A stretch of 64,000 nt of DNA from Theobroma cacao. Lineage: Eukaryota > Streptophyta > Magnoliopsida > Malvales > Malvaceae. The stretch lies in contig NC_030853.1 in the NCBI RefSeq assembly GCF_000208745.1, positions 11,184,741 through 11,248,740 of the forward strand, in the 5' to 3' direction. The position numbers and the translations under genes are program-made. Below, piece by piece: positions 1-12,173 of the stretch (its first letter is position 1; every line of letters begins with the position of its first letter). The notes under the pieces were generated by a model. The model made no database searches. It saw only the letters and a list, made by a program, of their open reading frames with translations, and was not told the DNA's origin.

Positions 1-1761
1 GGTTTTGATGCTGAAATTGGTGTTATTTGAATAATGTTTGGTGAATTGAGGTATTAGAAAAGAAATGGAGTAATTTGGGATTAAATTAGATGCGTTAGTA
101 ATTTAATCGGGTAATAGGTCGAATTAGGTCAGCACCGCATTTAAGCGGTAGTCGGATAAGTTGCATGTCATATTTTGCATATACACGGAGCCTGAATTGA
201 TTTATAATGGTCAAGCATTAATGCGGTGAATTATGTATTGTACATTGTGGATAGGTGGTGAGCAAATTACACTGGTAAAAGCACAAAGATTGTGCTTGAA
301 GACTGGGATTAGGAGTACATCGACTCCTAGAACAGTGAGTGAACTTATTATCGTCTTAATTATCTAGAGTAGTTTTATACAATTGTATGATTTTACGAAA
401 AATGGGTTTAAATGGTAAATTTCTATGTTTTAGGAGAAATTGTGTTTTTATAAAATGATTTTATAAAATTTCTGGAAAATTGAATACTGGTTTTGAAAAT
501 AGAGTAATTGGAGACTGCCTACTTGTGTTGTAAATTTATGGTTTTAAATTGAATGGCTTATGACAATATATGAGCATGAATGGCTAAACTGATTTTGGTG
601 TTAGAATTATTTGTACTGTGTATTCAGCCTTGAGAGGCTAGATTGCGATAAATTGCTATGTCATGCAAAAACATTTTATAAATCAGGTGGTAGATAAAAT
701 AATTCATAATCCCTACAGTGGAGGTTCTGTGGACCAGCCTAAGAGAGGGGGCACAAAATCAGATATACCTTACCTTGATCGGAGAGCCGTGTGGAGGGTA
801 TCTTTGGAGGTAAAGATTTGAGTGCACTTCACGTGGACCACAGCGTGAGAGTGAGACTCAGCCAACGCCAAGGCATGGCTAGAATTTCAAATGTAAATAC
901 ATTTAACAGCCTTGGTGGTCTCGGTCAGATGCCTAGGCCAAGGCATCCTTGGGAATGATATTGGTAGGAGGCAAGTTTTGTGAAATACATAAGCCAAGTT
1001 GATTATTTGAGTAAATTGATTATTGATGTTATGAAAAACATACTGAAATGAAATATCTTACTTGTCTCCATTTACTCGACTTTAGATGGTATCTGTTTAC
1101 TCATTGCGATTTTATAATCTCACCACTCTCAATTCCTCACATTTCAGGCTCGAGATAGCCGATAGATAGCCGATTGCATCAAGGACTTCAGTTAGCCTTG
1201 CATCGACAAAATTGTAGATTCACAGACTCGCATCTTATTGGTGAGTTGAGGGCCCACATGTCACTGTAAAAGAAATTTTATACTTCAGTTATCTGTTTTA
1301 AAGTACGTATGAATATATTTAGCTTCTACACTACAGAAATAAATTACGAATTTCTCAATAAATATTTTTTTTTTAGAAAATAGAATATTTTATTAAATAT
1401 TATTATTTTATTCAAACAATTATAATTTCATTTCAAATAATTATTTTAGACATCTAAATTTACTTTTAATTATTAAACATGTGTTTTTTGCCCACACACC
1501 ATGTTTTTGGCGGGTTTCGGTATTTTCGAAGAAAAATGATGAAAATGCCCTTGTGAGCCAAAAAATAATATTTTATTGTTTTGATTTGGAAACGACTATT
1601 GATTTTTTCAAATGCGAGATTTGATAACTATTGCTCACCGGGGAATTGCGAAAGCTGATACGAGAGCCTTGCGAGGTTTCGATCGGTATTCGGAGTGAAG
1701 AATGTTTGTCGAGGCTTCGCAACGGTTGTCAAGGGCTTGATGAGAGTCCTGGGTCGTGACA
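1..1761 (+). mobile_element. Family C LTR copy C1, left end outside window
   Basis: Non-coding LTR that ends at 1761 in GGGTCGTGACA, the same terminus as the complete family C copies at 41110-44098 and 47445-50382. It matches C5 closely (shared stretch around 120-160 with the AGCACCGCATTTAAGCGG motif), so it belongs to the same subfamily. The start (TGTCAAGCCC in other copies) lies upstream of the window, so neither length nor target-site duplication can be checked. The short ORF at 1695-1913 crosses the LTR end and is not a gene. Only LTRs of this family are visible here, so its internal proteins are unknown. Confidence 0.8.
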
Positions 1762-4089
1762 CTTATGATTTCCTGAAAAGTTTGTCTCGTGCCAAAATCA
1801 TTCTCATACTCAGTTATCAGGGATACCTTGATCGAGGGCTATTCCAACTAAGTTCGCCAAGGCTGTTAAAAAGTCATGTATGCATAAATCATGTTTTTAT
1901 TTTGAAAACATAGCCATTCTTTGGCGTTGGCTAAGTTCACCCTCACGTGGTGGTTTGGCATGAAGTGAATTCTAAAGTGTTAACCTCAGGAGTTATCAAT
2001 CTGCGCCTCTCAAACTGCGATATGAATATAAAAGGGTTACCGTACCCCTTCTAATAAGCTGGTCCACAGAACCCGTCCACTGCAGCAACTAATCAATAAC
2101 CCACCAATTCAATAAAATTTAACAGCATGACATGGTAATTTTATCATTATCCAGCCTATCAAGGCAAACAACAGTTTATACATTTTCAACACAAATACCA
2201 ATTCAGCCATTCATGCTAATATTGCCATAAGCCAATCAATTAGAACCATAAATTCACAATACATCTAATGGTCTCCAATTACTCTATTTTCAAAGCCATC
2301 ATTCAATTTCAACACAATTTATAAAATCATTTCATTAAATCACATTTTAATTACAAAACACAAAGATTTACCATTTAACTCATTTTCCATAAAATCACAA
2401 AATCAAACAAAAACCACTTTAGATAATTAAGATGATAGTAAGGTTACTCACTATTTCAGGAGTCGAATTCTAAGTACTCCGATTCTTGATCCTCGGGTAC
2501 TATCTCTTTACTTTGGCCAGAATGCTCACCACCTAGACATAATGCACAATAAGCCATTTACTACATTTGTGCTAAATTGTTATAAAACCAATTCAGGCTT
2601 TATACTAATGCATGAAACGGGATGTAAATTGTTCGGATTATCGTCTAAACACGGTGTTCTACACAAATTCAATTGTGTACCTAAATAAAATGGTATTGGC
2701 CTAATTCGATCTATCACCCGAATAATTGGCCAATACGTCCAATTCAACTCCAAATAATTCCATTTCTCTCCCAATACTCCAAATCATCAAACACAATTTT
2801 GAAATATGGCAAAATCATCCTCACATTTTCTCTTGGAAAATTCGACCATGGTGGGTGTATCAACACTATAATTTTTCAAGCCTGATTCTCAGACCATAAA
2901 TCACTAATTCCTAACTAAATCACTTGAAATAAAATCAAAATCATCATCAATACTCTGCAAGGAAGATTCTGCCAATGGAGGTTCTTGAGGGGTAAACGGT
3001 TTTTTATGCTAAACATTACCATTTTCGGTTTCCACCGTTACAATTCATTAAATTTTAACTAAATAACATAAGACATCACAAGATTCATTTTCAATATTAT
3101 CTTTATGAAATTCAGCCAATGAAGAATCCATGAAGAACATGTGATTTTTCTTACTTGTTTTTCTTCCAAACATGATAAATCAACTATAAACACTAAAATA
3201 TCTCAAAATCTAACCAAATAAATCATCAAATCTTCTCTCTTTAAATTCGGTTAGCCGTGAATCCTTCATGATATGTTGTGATTCAACCATGGAAAATGCA
3301 AAAGAATGCATGGGAAAGGTAGATCACAAGTCAAAATCAAGAAATTTTACCTTTGCTTGCTTGATTACTTGAAATCCACCAATTTTCTCTTGAATTTTCA
3401 CCTTAGGGTTCTTGTTCTTTCTTTTCTTCCTTTGTTCTTGCTTTGGCCGACCATATGAAGAGAAATGGGCTGATTTTGTGCTGATTTTTTAGCCAAATAA
3501 TAAATGGATGAAAATTTGACACATGTCACCATTCCATTAGCCCATGTGTCATACTTACCAATTAAGCAATCTCTCTCCACCATTTAAAATTCTTCAATTA
3601 TCCATAATAAGAATGGGTGAATTTCATGTGCTGGACAAGTGTTGGGTGGTGTAAAATTACAATTTTGCCCTTGGGTGGCAAAATGACTATTTTACCTCTA
3701 TACTCGAAAAAATGTCGAAATTAAAATTTTTCACTTCTCAAACTCAAATTATACTCTAAATGATCAATCTTAGTCAAAAATTTCATCCAACAGTCACATC
3801 TTAACCTCGAGTAGCAAAATGACCATTTTGCCCCTAGGTCATGAAAATTTCAATTTGACTCCAAATCGGTCCTCGAATTCCGAATCACCATTTTTAGTCA
3901 TTCTAGGGTTTTAAAATTCTCAATTTCATCTTAAAATCTCTATTTGGACTAGTTCAAGGCTTAAATCAACTTAGTTGTACCATTTGGTACATTGTCATCC
4001 TTTAACGATTTTCACGATACCCAAGTAAGCAAACATGCATTCTTATGTAGGAATGGCATAACAAACATATTGTAGAGCTGGGCTTGACA
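1762..4089 (-). mobile_element. Family C LTR copy C2, interrupted at its 3' part
   Basis: Read on the minus strand, it begins at 4089 with TGTCAAGCCCAGC and runs through the family C body. It stops abruptly at 1762, about 600 bases short of the usual end, where C1 lies in the opposite orientation. The simplest reading is that C1 inserted into C2 and the rest of C2 lies left of the window. It belongs to the subfamily of C3 and C4 (AATACCGTTTTATTTAGG motif) rather than that of C1 and C5. The small ORFs inside (2580-2774, 3398-3583) are not supported as genes. Confidence 0.8.
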
Positions 4090-4163
4090 TCATTAGCTCA
4101 AATTAAACCTTTAAACATAAGTTTCACCTTGAGTTATGTGTCTATGAAGGTCGAGGTTTCACA
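4090..4163 (-). mobile_element. Family B LTR terminal remnant (B0)
   Basis: A short piece whose last 40 or so bases, ending TCGAGGTTTCACA on the plus strand, match the terminus of family B LTRs (reverse complement TGTGAAACC). C2 abuts it on the left, as C3 interrupts B6 near the same LTR end, so this is probably the tail of a B copy that C2 invaded. The other side passes directly into the truncated start of copy B1. Confidence 0.6.
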
Positions 4164-5049
4164 GCATGGGCTTAGTGGGCATAACCGACTATGCCCAAGC
4201 AAGCCTCTTTATGAGATCCTGTTCCTTATTCCATCCATCATCTTTAAAAACCACGTGTTGTAATTCTCAATGATGAATGTTTCAGTAATATTTTATAGCA
4301 ACCGAATATTCATATTTGTATTATCTCAAAGTACTGTCATTCATTGCCATCTCATAAAGGCATCATCATCAATCCAACATATACATACTTCATTTATAAC
4401 ATGACTCTTAGTAGCTTACATTACATATATGTGTATACAGACAAAAGACTCTCAACCGTCAGCGGAGTGACTTTAAGTGAAGGTACCTCTACTGAGATGC
4501 ATAGTACCTACCAAGAAGACAAGCATACGTAGACACTCAATCTAGGTCCCAACTGCCTCCAAATCTGAAAACATGAAGTTTAAAAACATGAGTATAAAAC
4601 ATAGTGAGTGAACATGAGAAAGGAACAAGCAATCGATAGGAAGAATTTAGAAATTATGATGCACTTATTTAAAAAACAATGCAATTGATTTAATTTCTTA
4701 CTAAAAGCCCCTTATTTCAAACTTTGATTAATAACCTCATAGTGTTGCAAAAACCCATGATCAATCCATGAAGTTAAATGGGTGAAAAATAGGTCAAAAT
4801 CAAGCAAGGTACAAAGCATGGCAGCAAGTTTCTTACTATAGCGAGAAACAGTCCTAGTTTGAATATGTTTCAGTTTTTCTAGCATATCTCCCACTACAAA
4901 AGTCCAATTAACCTAATTTTTGGACCATTAGAAAGCTAAGATGAAGGTGGTCAAAACTCTCTGGACAACTTTGATGTTTACCACTTTTCCAGTTCTGACC
5001 AGAAGGTGGTCAAAATCTCCATAAAAGTGGAAACATTGCACCAAAATTT

Positions 5050-5205
5050 TAAGACCACCCGAGAGTTTCTCGTTGAAGCGAGAATCCATTTTTGCTGCAG
5101 CGAAATTCCTTGCTGCAGAGAGAATTCTTTTTCGCTGTAGCGAGAAACAGGGCTGGTTTGTGCCCCCACCACCAAAGAGTTTCTTGTTGCAGCGAGATTC
5201 AGGGT
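5050..5205. repeat. Palindromic GCTGCAGCGA cluster in B1
   Basis: Several imperfect copies of the self-complementary motif TTCTCGCTGCAGCGAGAA, spaced 25-40 bases apart, with variants such as TTGCTGCAGAGAG and CTGTAGCGAG. The same cluster occurs at the matching place in the other family B LTRs. Overlapping ORFs at 4928-5299 and 4978-5214 arise from this repeat. Confidence 0.75.
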
Positions 5206-5395
5206 AGATGACAATTAAGGGATTTTCACATGCCACAAAATCCATTCCTACTATAGTGCACATCAAAGTGAACACATTGACAATAATAAAGTTTCTCATT
5301 ATTCATTGCAATCACATATTATAATCATAAACTTTCTATCACATATACACATATAAACATATATAAACACGTACACCACCCCACTTCATTCATCG

Positions 5396-5535
5396 TCATA
5401 GCCGGGTCATCATCATCGGCTTATGCGCAGTCCCTACTCGCACATAGTCGGGTCATCATCGAATTATGCGCATTCTCTACTCACACATCAGCTCATTTGC
5501 ACTCCCACATCACACATAGCTGCGTCATCATTATC
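5396..5535. repeat. Family B minisatellite in B1
   Basis: Tandem degenerate units of about 31-35 bases with the core GCCGGGTCATCATC and CTACTCGCACATAG. The array is shared by all full family B LTRs. It creates the repetitive His/Ser/Ala-rich ORF at 5423-5683, which is not a gene. Confidence 0.75.
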
Positions 5536-6791
5536 ACATAACATTATTCATCAATGCACTACACATATTCATATATACTCATACCAACATAATATAAAAG
5601 CACATGGATTCATCTTTTTCCATATTTCACATTTTCACAACATCAAACATTTTATGAAGGGCTTGTTCCCATGCATAATTTAATGAAAACCAAGTAAAAT
5701 CATTTAAATGCTTCATCCCAACACATATGTATTTCCTAAACACACTTTGATGCAAGTTCACTCACCTGTCTTGTTGATTCTTTTGCTTGACTCTAACCTC
5801 AACTAATGCTTCAAATGGACATGTGAGGCCTTGTTGGAACTTATACACACACAATGTCACCACCAACCCAAATTGGCATTAATATAATTCCAAAAGCTCT
5901 TTCCTAAATCAAGTTCTACTAGTTATTCCTAACTAGTTTTCAGTTACCATTAAGTGGCTAGTTATTTACACCACTCTAGTCACCCTAAGAGTGAATAAAC
6001 AACCTCAACAATAAAACACTCACAAACCCCATTGTTAGCCATTATCAACAACTAAAGAAATTTAACCTTAACTTATACTCACTTGGATGGTCTTTGTAGT
6101 TGAATTCTCTTTCAAAATTCTTCAAGCAAATAAAGGAAATCACTCACTCTCTCTCTACATGTCCAGCTAGTGAGAGGAAGATGGAAGTAAGACTTTTAAG
6201 GGTTTTAAGGTGAGAGAGTGAAAGAGCACAAAAGGTTTCATGAAAAAGTGCTCAAAAGCATGAAAATTGAAGTTAATTGAGAGAGCTATGGAAGCTTAAT
6301 GGGAGGCTCCCATGGAGATGAAGAAACGTGAGATGGGAAAGGAAGAAGAAATGGTTGGAAGTTGATGGAAATTGCTGCAGCTTTAGATATTTGTATCTAA
6401 AGTTTATCCAATTTTTCATGTAATTTACCAAAATACCCTCCATAAGGTGACTTTGTCTTCTTCTTTCCTTCGGTTCAACTTTTTACTCTTTGGACACTGA
6501 GATAAAGTCCATAATGGTCTAGAAGTACTCGAGTTCGTGAAAACTTAAAAATTTAGACTCGATGTGCTAAATGACCATTTTGCCCCTACTGCAGAAGTCA
6601 TTACTATTTCTGTTTTCTTCGTTATTTTATCCTTATTTTCATCATTCATTTATGCTTTAGGCCTACTTAGGCCTTAATAAAATCAAAAAACCCACTCGTA
6701 GGAGCTCACTAAGAGAAATGATGAAATTACCCCTAGTCGATGTTATCATGTCTACTTCTAGTTACTTGTCTATGGAGGTCGAAGTTTCACA

Positions 6792-6888
6792 GGTTCACTT
6801 CTAAATTACCCTTTTGACTCAGTAATCAACCTCAAATGGGCATCCGATAAGCTTTATTAGCCACCATCTCAAAGTACGGGGTACTACA
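6792..6888 (-). mobile_element. 97-bp family A LTR start fragment
   Basis: On the minus strand this begins TGTAGTACCCCGTACTTTG and includes GATGGTGGCTAAT. The same start is seen at 52167 (minus) for A2 and, in decayed form, at 22462 (plus) in front of B4. It lies immediately upstream of the TGTGAAAC start of B1 in the same orientation, and its other edge abuts truncated copy B2. It is either the stump of an A LTR into which B1 inserted or the first part of an A/B composite LTR. Confidence 0.7.
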
Positions 6889-7631
6889 CTTTCAGCGGAG
6901 TGACCATAGTGAAGGGGTAGCTACTGAATGCCATTGATAGCTACCAAAAGATGGACGTACATGGACACCTCAATCTATGTTTCAATTACCTCCTGATCTG
7001 AAACATGAATTTGGAAAAAAAAAAATGAGTATAAACTCAGTGAGTGAACATAAGAAGGGAACAAGCAATCGATAAAGAGAACTTGGAAATCATGATGCAT
7101 TTGTTTCAAAAACAATGCAATTGATTTTATTTATTACTATAAACCCCTCATTTCAAACTTTGATTAATAACCTCATAGTGTTGCAAAACCCATGATCAAT
7201 CCATGAAGTTAAATGGGAGAAAAATATGTCAAAATCAAGCAAGGTAGCAAGCATGACAGCAAGTTTCTCGCTGTAGTGAGAAATAGTCTTAGTTTGCGTA
7301 TGTTTTGATTTTTCAAGCATATCACCCACCACAGAAGTCCAATTGACATGATTTTCTAACCATTAGAAAGCTAAAAGGCTGGGCTATAACTTTGATGTTT
7401 ATCACTTTGCCTCGTTCTAATTGGAAAGTGGTCAAAATCTTTGTCAAAGTAAAAGTACTGCACCAGAACCTGAGTGTTTTTCACTACAGCGAGATTCATT
7501 TTCGTTGCAGCAAGAATCTCTAGAAAATTTCTCGCTGTAGCGAGAATCAAGCTAGTGTAACCCCCTTCCAACCCAAGAGTTTCTTGCTGCAGTGAGATTC
7601 ATTCTCATGCATATCATCCCACCACACTCCA

Positions 7632-7762
7632 CTCATGTGCACTCACTACTCGCACATAGTTGGGTCATCATCAGCTCATATGCACTCCCACACTGCACAT
7701 AGCTGGGTCATCATTAGCTCATGTGCACTCCCACACGCACATAGCTGGGTCATCATTATCAT
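7632..7762. repeat. Family B minisatellite in B2
   Basis: About four tandem units of the form AGCTCATGTGCACTCCCACA followed by CGCACATAGCTGGGTCATCAT. This is the same array as in B1, B3, B5, B6 and B8. Confidence 0.75.
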
Positions 7763-8578
7763 ACAAAAAGGAACATCCAATGCATAATATACATATCAAT
7801 ATAATGTGGTAACGCATGAACCATTTATATGGAACATTTTCACAAGATAGAAACATTTCACCAAAGGCTTGTTCCCCAAGTATATTTTTAAAGCAAAAAC
7901 AAATGAACTTTCAAATAATTCATTTAAACATGCAGGCACTTCCCAAAACATTTTAAAATGCAAGTTCACTCACCAGTATTCGTTAATTCTTCACTCAACT
8001 CCAACTTCCTCTAATGGTCCAAATGAGGTGGTGGGGCTTCGTTGGAACCTATCATCACATTAGCATCACAATTAACTCAATTCACATAACTATAAATTCT
8101 AAAAGCTATCTCCTAACTAGCTTCCAATTGCCATTTAGTGGCTATCTATTTTCACTATCCTAATCACTCTAAAATGAATGAACAACCTCAACTAAAAAAC
8201 ACTTCATAAGTCTAATCACTAGCCATTTTCAACACTTAAAAATCAACTCTGATTCGCTACTCACTTTGGTAGCTTTGTAATTAAAATTCTTTCCAAAAAG
8301 TTCAAGCTATTATAGAAGCTCCCTCTTTTTCTCTCTCTAAAACACCTAGCTATGAGAGGAAGTATGAAAATAAGACTTTTCAAGGGTTTTAAAGTAAGAG
8401 AGTGAAAGAGCACAAAAGGTTTTATGAAAAGGTGCACAAAAGCATGAAAATTGAAGCTAGAGAGAAAGAGAGTTATGGAAGCTTTAAGGGAGGCTTCCAT
8501 GGAAGATAAAGAAACGTGAGATGGGAGGAGGAAGAATAAGAAGCTGTGGAAAAATGAGGAAGCTGCTGGAGAAATAAG

Positions 8579-8587
8579 ATATTTATA
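8579..8587 (-). promoter_or_regulatory. TATA box of family B LTR (B2)
   Basis: Minus-strand TATAAATAT at the position conserved in B3 (16220-16228), B6 (40793-40801) and B8 (61989-61997). In each copy it is followed by a CT/TTC-rich leader, as expected for an LTR promoter. The call rests on motif and conservation only. Confidence 0.55.
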
Positions 8588-9902
8588 GCCTAAGCTTATC
8601 CAACTTCACTTAAATTATGAAAATGCCCTTAACAAGTTGGCTTTGTCTTTCTCCAATCCTTTATGCAATCTTTTTACTCTTTTGACATTGAGATAAAGTC
8701 CATAATAGTCTAGAAATACTCAGGTTCATGAAAAATTAAAAATTTCCACTTGAGATGAAAAATGACCATTTTACCCCTACCTTGGAAATCATTATCATTT
8801 TTATTTCCTTCATCATTTTACCCTTATTTTCATCATTCATTTATGCCTTAGGCCTACTTAGGCCTTAATATTGTTTGAAAGCCTATTTCTAAGGGCTCAC
8901 TAAGGAAATGACGAAATTACCTCTAGCTTGTGTTATCGTGTCTACACCTTGTTACAAGCCTATAAGAGTCGAGGTCTCACAATGAATTAGCGAGTTGAAA
9001 GGCAATTTGGAAGTGAACCGAGGCTAAGTAAGACACTTTGGGATTTGAGGAGACAAGTGAATAATTTTGGAATAAAATAATATTAAAATATTAATATTTT
9101 ATCTATTGTTTAAATTAGTCATGAAGGAGGATTATATGGCTGATCTAAGTAAAGGAGAAGAAATAAGAAATAAATTTGAAGAAAAACGACAAAAGTGGGG
9201 CCCGTTTGCCTTTATTTTGTAAAGTAAGAGCGGGGTAAATATATATTTAAATATTATGGTGATACATTAGTGAAGTGCAAATTTTATATTTATTTCTACA
9301 AGTGTAAAGGAAGAAAGATAGAAGGAAATTAGAATTTAAAAGAAATGAATGAAGGACCAAATTGTAAAGGATGAAAAGTATAGAGGGTCGAATGGTAAAT
9401 AAGAAAAGTTGAGGACTTATGTGCAATTACAATATTTGAAGCTAAATGGAATTAACTAACAAAGGAAAGTTAGATTATGTGAGATAATGAGATGTGCATG
9501 TAAAAAGGAGAAAATTAGTAGGGAATGTGTGGGACCCCCACCATGTGAAGTAAAAGGAAGAATAGGCCTAAATCTATTTGCATTTAAAGAGATTGGTGCA
9601 TTAGGTGGCCAAATAAGGAAAGAAAGATGTGGGATACATGTGACTTAAATAGATTAATGAATGACCAAATAAAATATAAGATAAAGGTGGTGCATGAAAT
9701 AGGATTGGAGGAATAAGGTGGTGCATGAAATAAATAATAAAGGAAGAAAAGATGGGATAGTGAAGGTGGCGGACGGAGAAGCAAATAAGGATAGGTAATG
9801 GACCAATGTGGACGAAAGGAAATTGGTGAATGAAGAACAATTGGTTGGCAAAATGGCCAAATGAAAACAAAAAAGAGAATGTGTGCATGTATTGTGATTG
9901 GT

Positions 9903-10574
9903 TAGACTTGGCAATTTTGAACACGACACAAGAAGACACGAGTTAAATAGGTTTTGGGTTTAGTCTTAACGTGTTTCGTGTCTTGACGTGTCAGACACGA
10001 CAAACACGTTTAAAATATGTTTAAACACGTTTACTTAATCATGCTATCGTGTTCAATCGTGTTACCGTATTTAAATGTGTATACGTGACACATTTATTAA
10101 CTTATTAAAAATTAATAGTTAAAAACTATTTTAACCTTATATAAATAATTTTAAATAATTATTCTAATAAGTTTTTTTAATTTTATAAAGGGTATAATGT
10201 AATTATACATGCTCAACCCTAATTTTTAACTTTTGGTGATTATTTGATATTATTATTATTATTTTTGTTTTGCTATAATTATTTTTATAATTATAGATTT
10301 CAAATTAAAATAATAAAATTATATTTAATTGTAAATATTTTTATTTAATCGTGTTAAACGTGTTATTAATCGTGTCGTGTCGTATATTGACATGTTTAAT
10401 AAACGTGTTAATCATGTCATGTCGTGTTACACGTGTATTAAACGTATATGTGTATATGTTTTAAATTTAAGACACGAATATTAAACGTGTCGTGTTTGTG
10501 TTTAGCCTTAACATGTTTCGTGTCTAATTGTGTCTAGCACGTTTACAACACATTAACATGAATTGCCAGGTCTA
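9903..10574. mobile_element. Non-autonomous hAT-like element (MITE)
   Basis: 672-bp AT-rich element with terminal inverted repeats TAGACTTGGCAATT at the left and, read inward from the right, TAGACCTGGCAATTC. It is flanked by a perfect 8-bp target-site duplication TGATTGGT (9895-9902 and 10575-10582). An 8-bp duplication with such short termini is diagnostic of the hAT superfamily. Both subterminal regions are packed with ACACGT/CGTGTCGTGTT-type motifs in both orientations, typical of transposase-binding arrays. There is no transposase ORF, so it would depend on a partner elsewhere. Confidence 0.9.
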
Positions 10575-10991
10575 TGATTGGTTGAAGGGGTGGCCATATA
10601 AATACCAAGTTCAAGGAGTAAAGAAATGTGAATTGGTCTTGTGAAGTTGAGAGAGGGCCGGCCATTTAGAGAAGGAAAGAAAGAAGAGAAAGCTTTGAGA
10701 AGTTCCACCTGAGAGGAAGAAAAGAGAAAAAGGAAGGAAAGGCTCGAGTTGTGAGGATTTAAGTGGAACCGTGAGGTTTCTATCCTTTATCTTGTAGATT
10801 TGTGCTATTACATCAACCAAACAGTCTTCAACATTCAAGAGGAAAGCCATGGAGTGTTGATGGAGGTATAAAGCTTGATTTCAAGATACAAGAGAAATAA
10901 GGTAAGGATTGTGGTTTTAGTTTGAATGTTCTTTAAAAATGAATTGGTGACTATAAGAAATGTTTTGTGGCAACAAAGATTGGCTTGATTG

Positions 10992-12116
10992 TGTTGGCTC
11001 CATTAGTTTTTGATGATAGTAAAACATTCCCACTCATTTATGTCTAATTATACTACTTGAGTGTGCAGGATGAAAATGTATGTCAAAAATGAATTAATCT
11101 CTAGAAAGCAAATATCAAAACTCATAAGAATAAAGAGCTACAATTGAGCCACAAAACAAAAGACTATTAATCGGATAATCAAGGGAGTTAGTCAACTAAA
11201 ACTCAAAAATTAAGATGACTAGTTCATAAACAAAGAAGACTTAGTCAACCAAGAAGCATGGTTAGTCGACTACGAGCTCACTGCCAGAAACTGAGATCAG
11301 AAGACAAAGACGACTTAATCGACTAAGAAGTATGTTAGTCAACTAAGAGCATTTTGTCTGAAAATTTGAATTTGAATGCTATAAGGTAGATTAACAGCTA
11401 GAATTGACTCCAAACTATTTCCAACGGTCTAAAGCTGTCAAACATCCATCAGAGCTAGTTTTTCAAGTATAAAAACCCTCATCAATAGCTAAGAACAAGA
11501 TTAGATGCTTCCAAGATAAAAAAAAGCACAAAAATAGAAAAAACTCTCTACATACTTTCTACACTTCATTCTAATCCTTGTAATAGAGTTAAGCACTTCA
11601 TCTTGTACCATTCAGATCAGGTTAGTGATCATATGTACTTTTTTATTTCTATTCTCCTTGATTACTTAGAGTGTGCGAGTCATTCTAAGTGGATTGATCA
11701 AACTTGGGTTAGCTTGATTAGGTGTATAAGTTCTAACTCAGCTAGGAAAAGTTAGTTTTAAGTTTTGGTTGATCCCAAGAAAAACCATTGTTAAAGGTTG
11801 TCGCTGAGCTTATGAAAAGCCATTGTAAAAGCTTGGTAGGAGCTTGGGAATTCCACCATTTTTAGTGATTTGGTTTGGAAAATCCTTAGTTGAAAGATCA
11901 AGGTAGTGGATGCAAGTTTTTGAACAAACCACTATAAATCTTTGTGTATTGTTTGCCCTATTTTATTTTTCATTTCATTCTTCTTTAAATCATTCCTTCA
12001 TCTTACATCTAACTTTTCATCATTGACATTTAACTTGCCCTCAATTAAAAGTCAAGTTTAATGACATTAAAAAAGGTGTTATTCACCCCCTCTAACACAT
12101 TTATTTAGGACCAACA
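10992..12116 (+). mobile_element. 5' LTR of the SIRE-like copia
   Basis: 1125 bp, TGTTGGCTCCATTAG at the start and TTTAGGACCAACA at the end. It aligns along its whole length with the right LTR. It holds several palindromic TTAGTCGACTAAG-type motifs (11160-11350). It is flanked by GATTG on the left and followed by the primer-binding site. Confidence 0.93.
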
Positions 12117-12118
12117 AG

Positions 12119-12131
12119 TAGTATCAGAATC
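12119..12131 (+). other. Primer-binding site (tRNA-iMet-like), decayed
   Basis: TAGTATCAGAATC, two bases after the 5' LTR. It resembles the TGGTATCAGAGC sequence complementary to initiator tRNA-Met that primes plant Ty1/copia elements, with two substitutions. Confidence 0.75.
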
Positions 12132-12173
12132 TATCCCACATTCTTAAGGCTTAACATCCTAAGGGAGATCTAA

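Larger units (their letters stand above)
4164..6791 (-). mobile_element. Family B LTR copy B1
   Basis: Minus-oriented family B LTR. The plus-strand left edge lacks the first 35 or so bases seen in B6 (TGTCACGACCC...) and begins within the GCCCAAGCAAGCCT segment. The right edge is complete (GAAGTTTCACA). Inside are the palindromic GCTGCAGCGA cluster (about 4800-5200) and the minisatellite (about 5396-5535). The usual TATAAATAT promoter box is altered to TACAAATAT (minus strand, about 6387-6395). No coding capacity. On the minus strand it is preceded directly by a 97-bp family A end. Confidence 0.8.
6889..8981 (-). mobile_element. Family B LTR copy B2, left-truncated
   Basis: Minus-oriented family B LTR. 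The plus-strand right edge (GAGGTCTCACA) is the true LTR start. The left edge begins about 290 bases into the family, in the CAGCGGAGTGAC segment. It contains a palindrome cluster, the minisatellite and a conserved TATAAATAT box on the minus strand (8579-8587). The ORFs at 7371-7571, 7869-8063 and 8261-8500 are not genes. Confidence 0.8.

Noticed and set aside
4928..5299. 123-codon minus-strand ORF
   Set aside because: Created by palindromic repeats of B1; it has overlapping alternative frames and matches no family.
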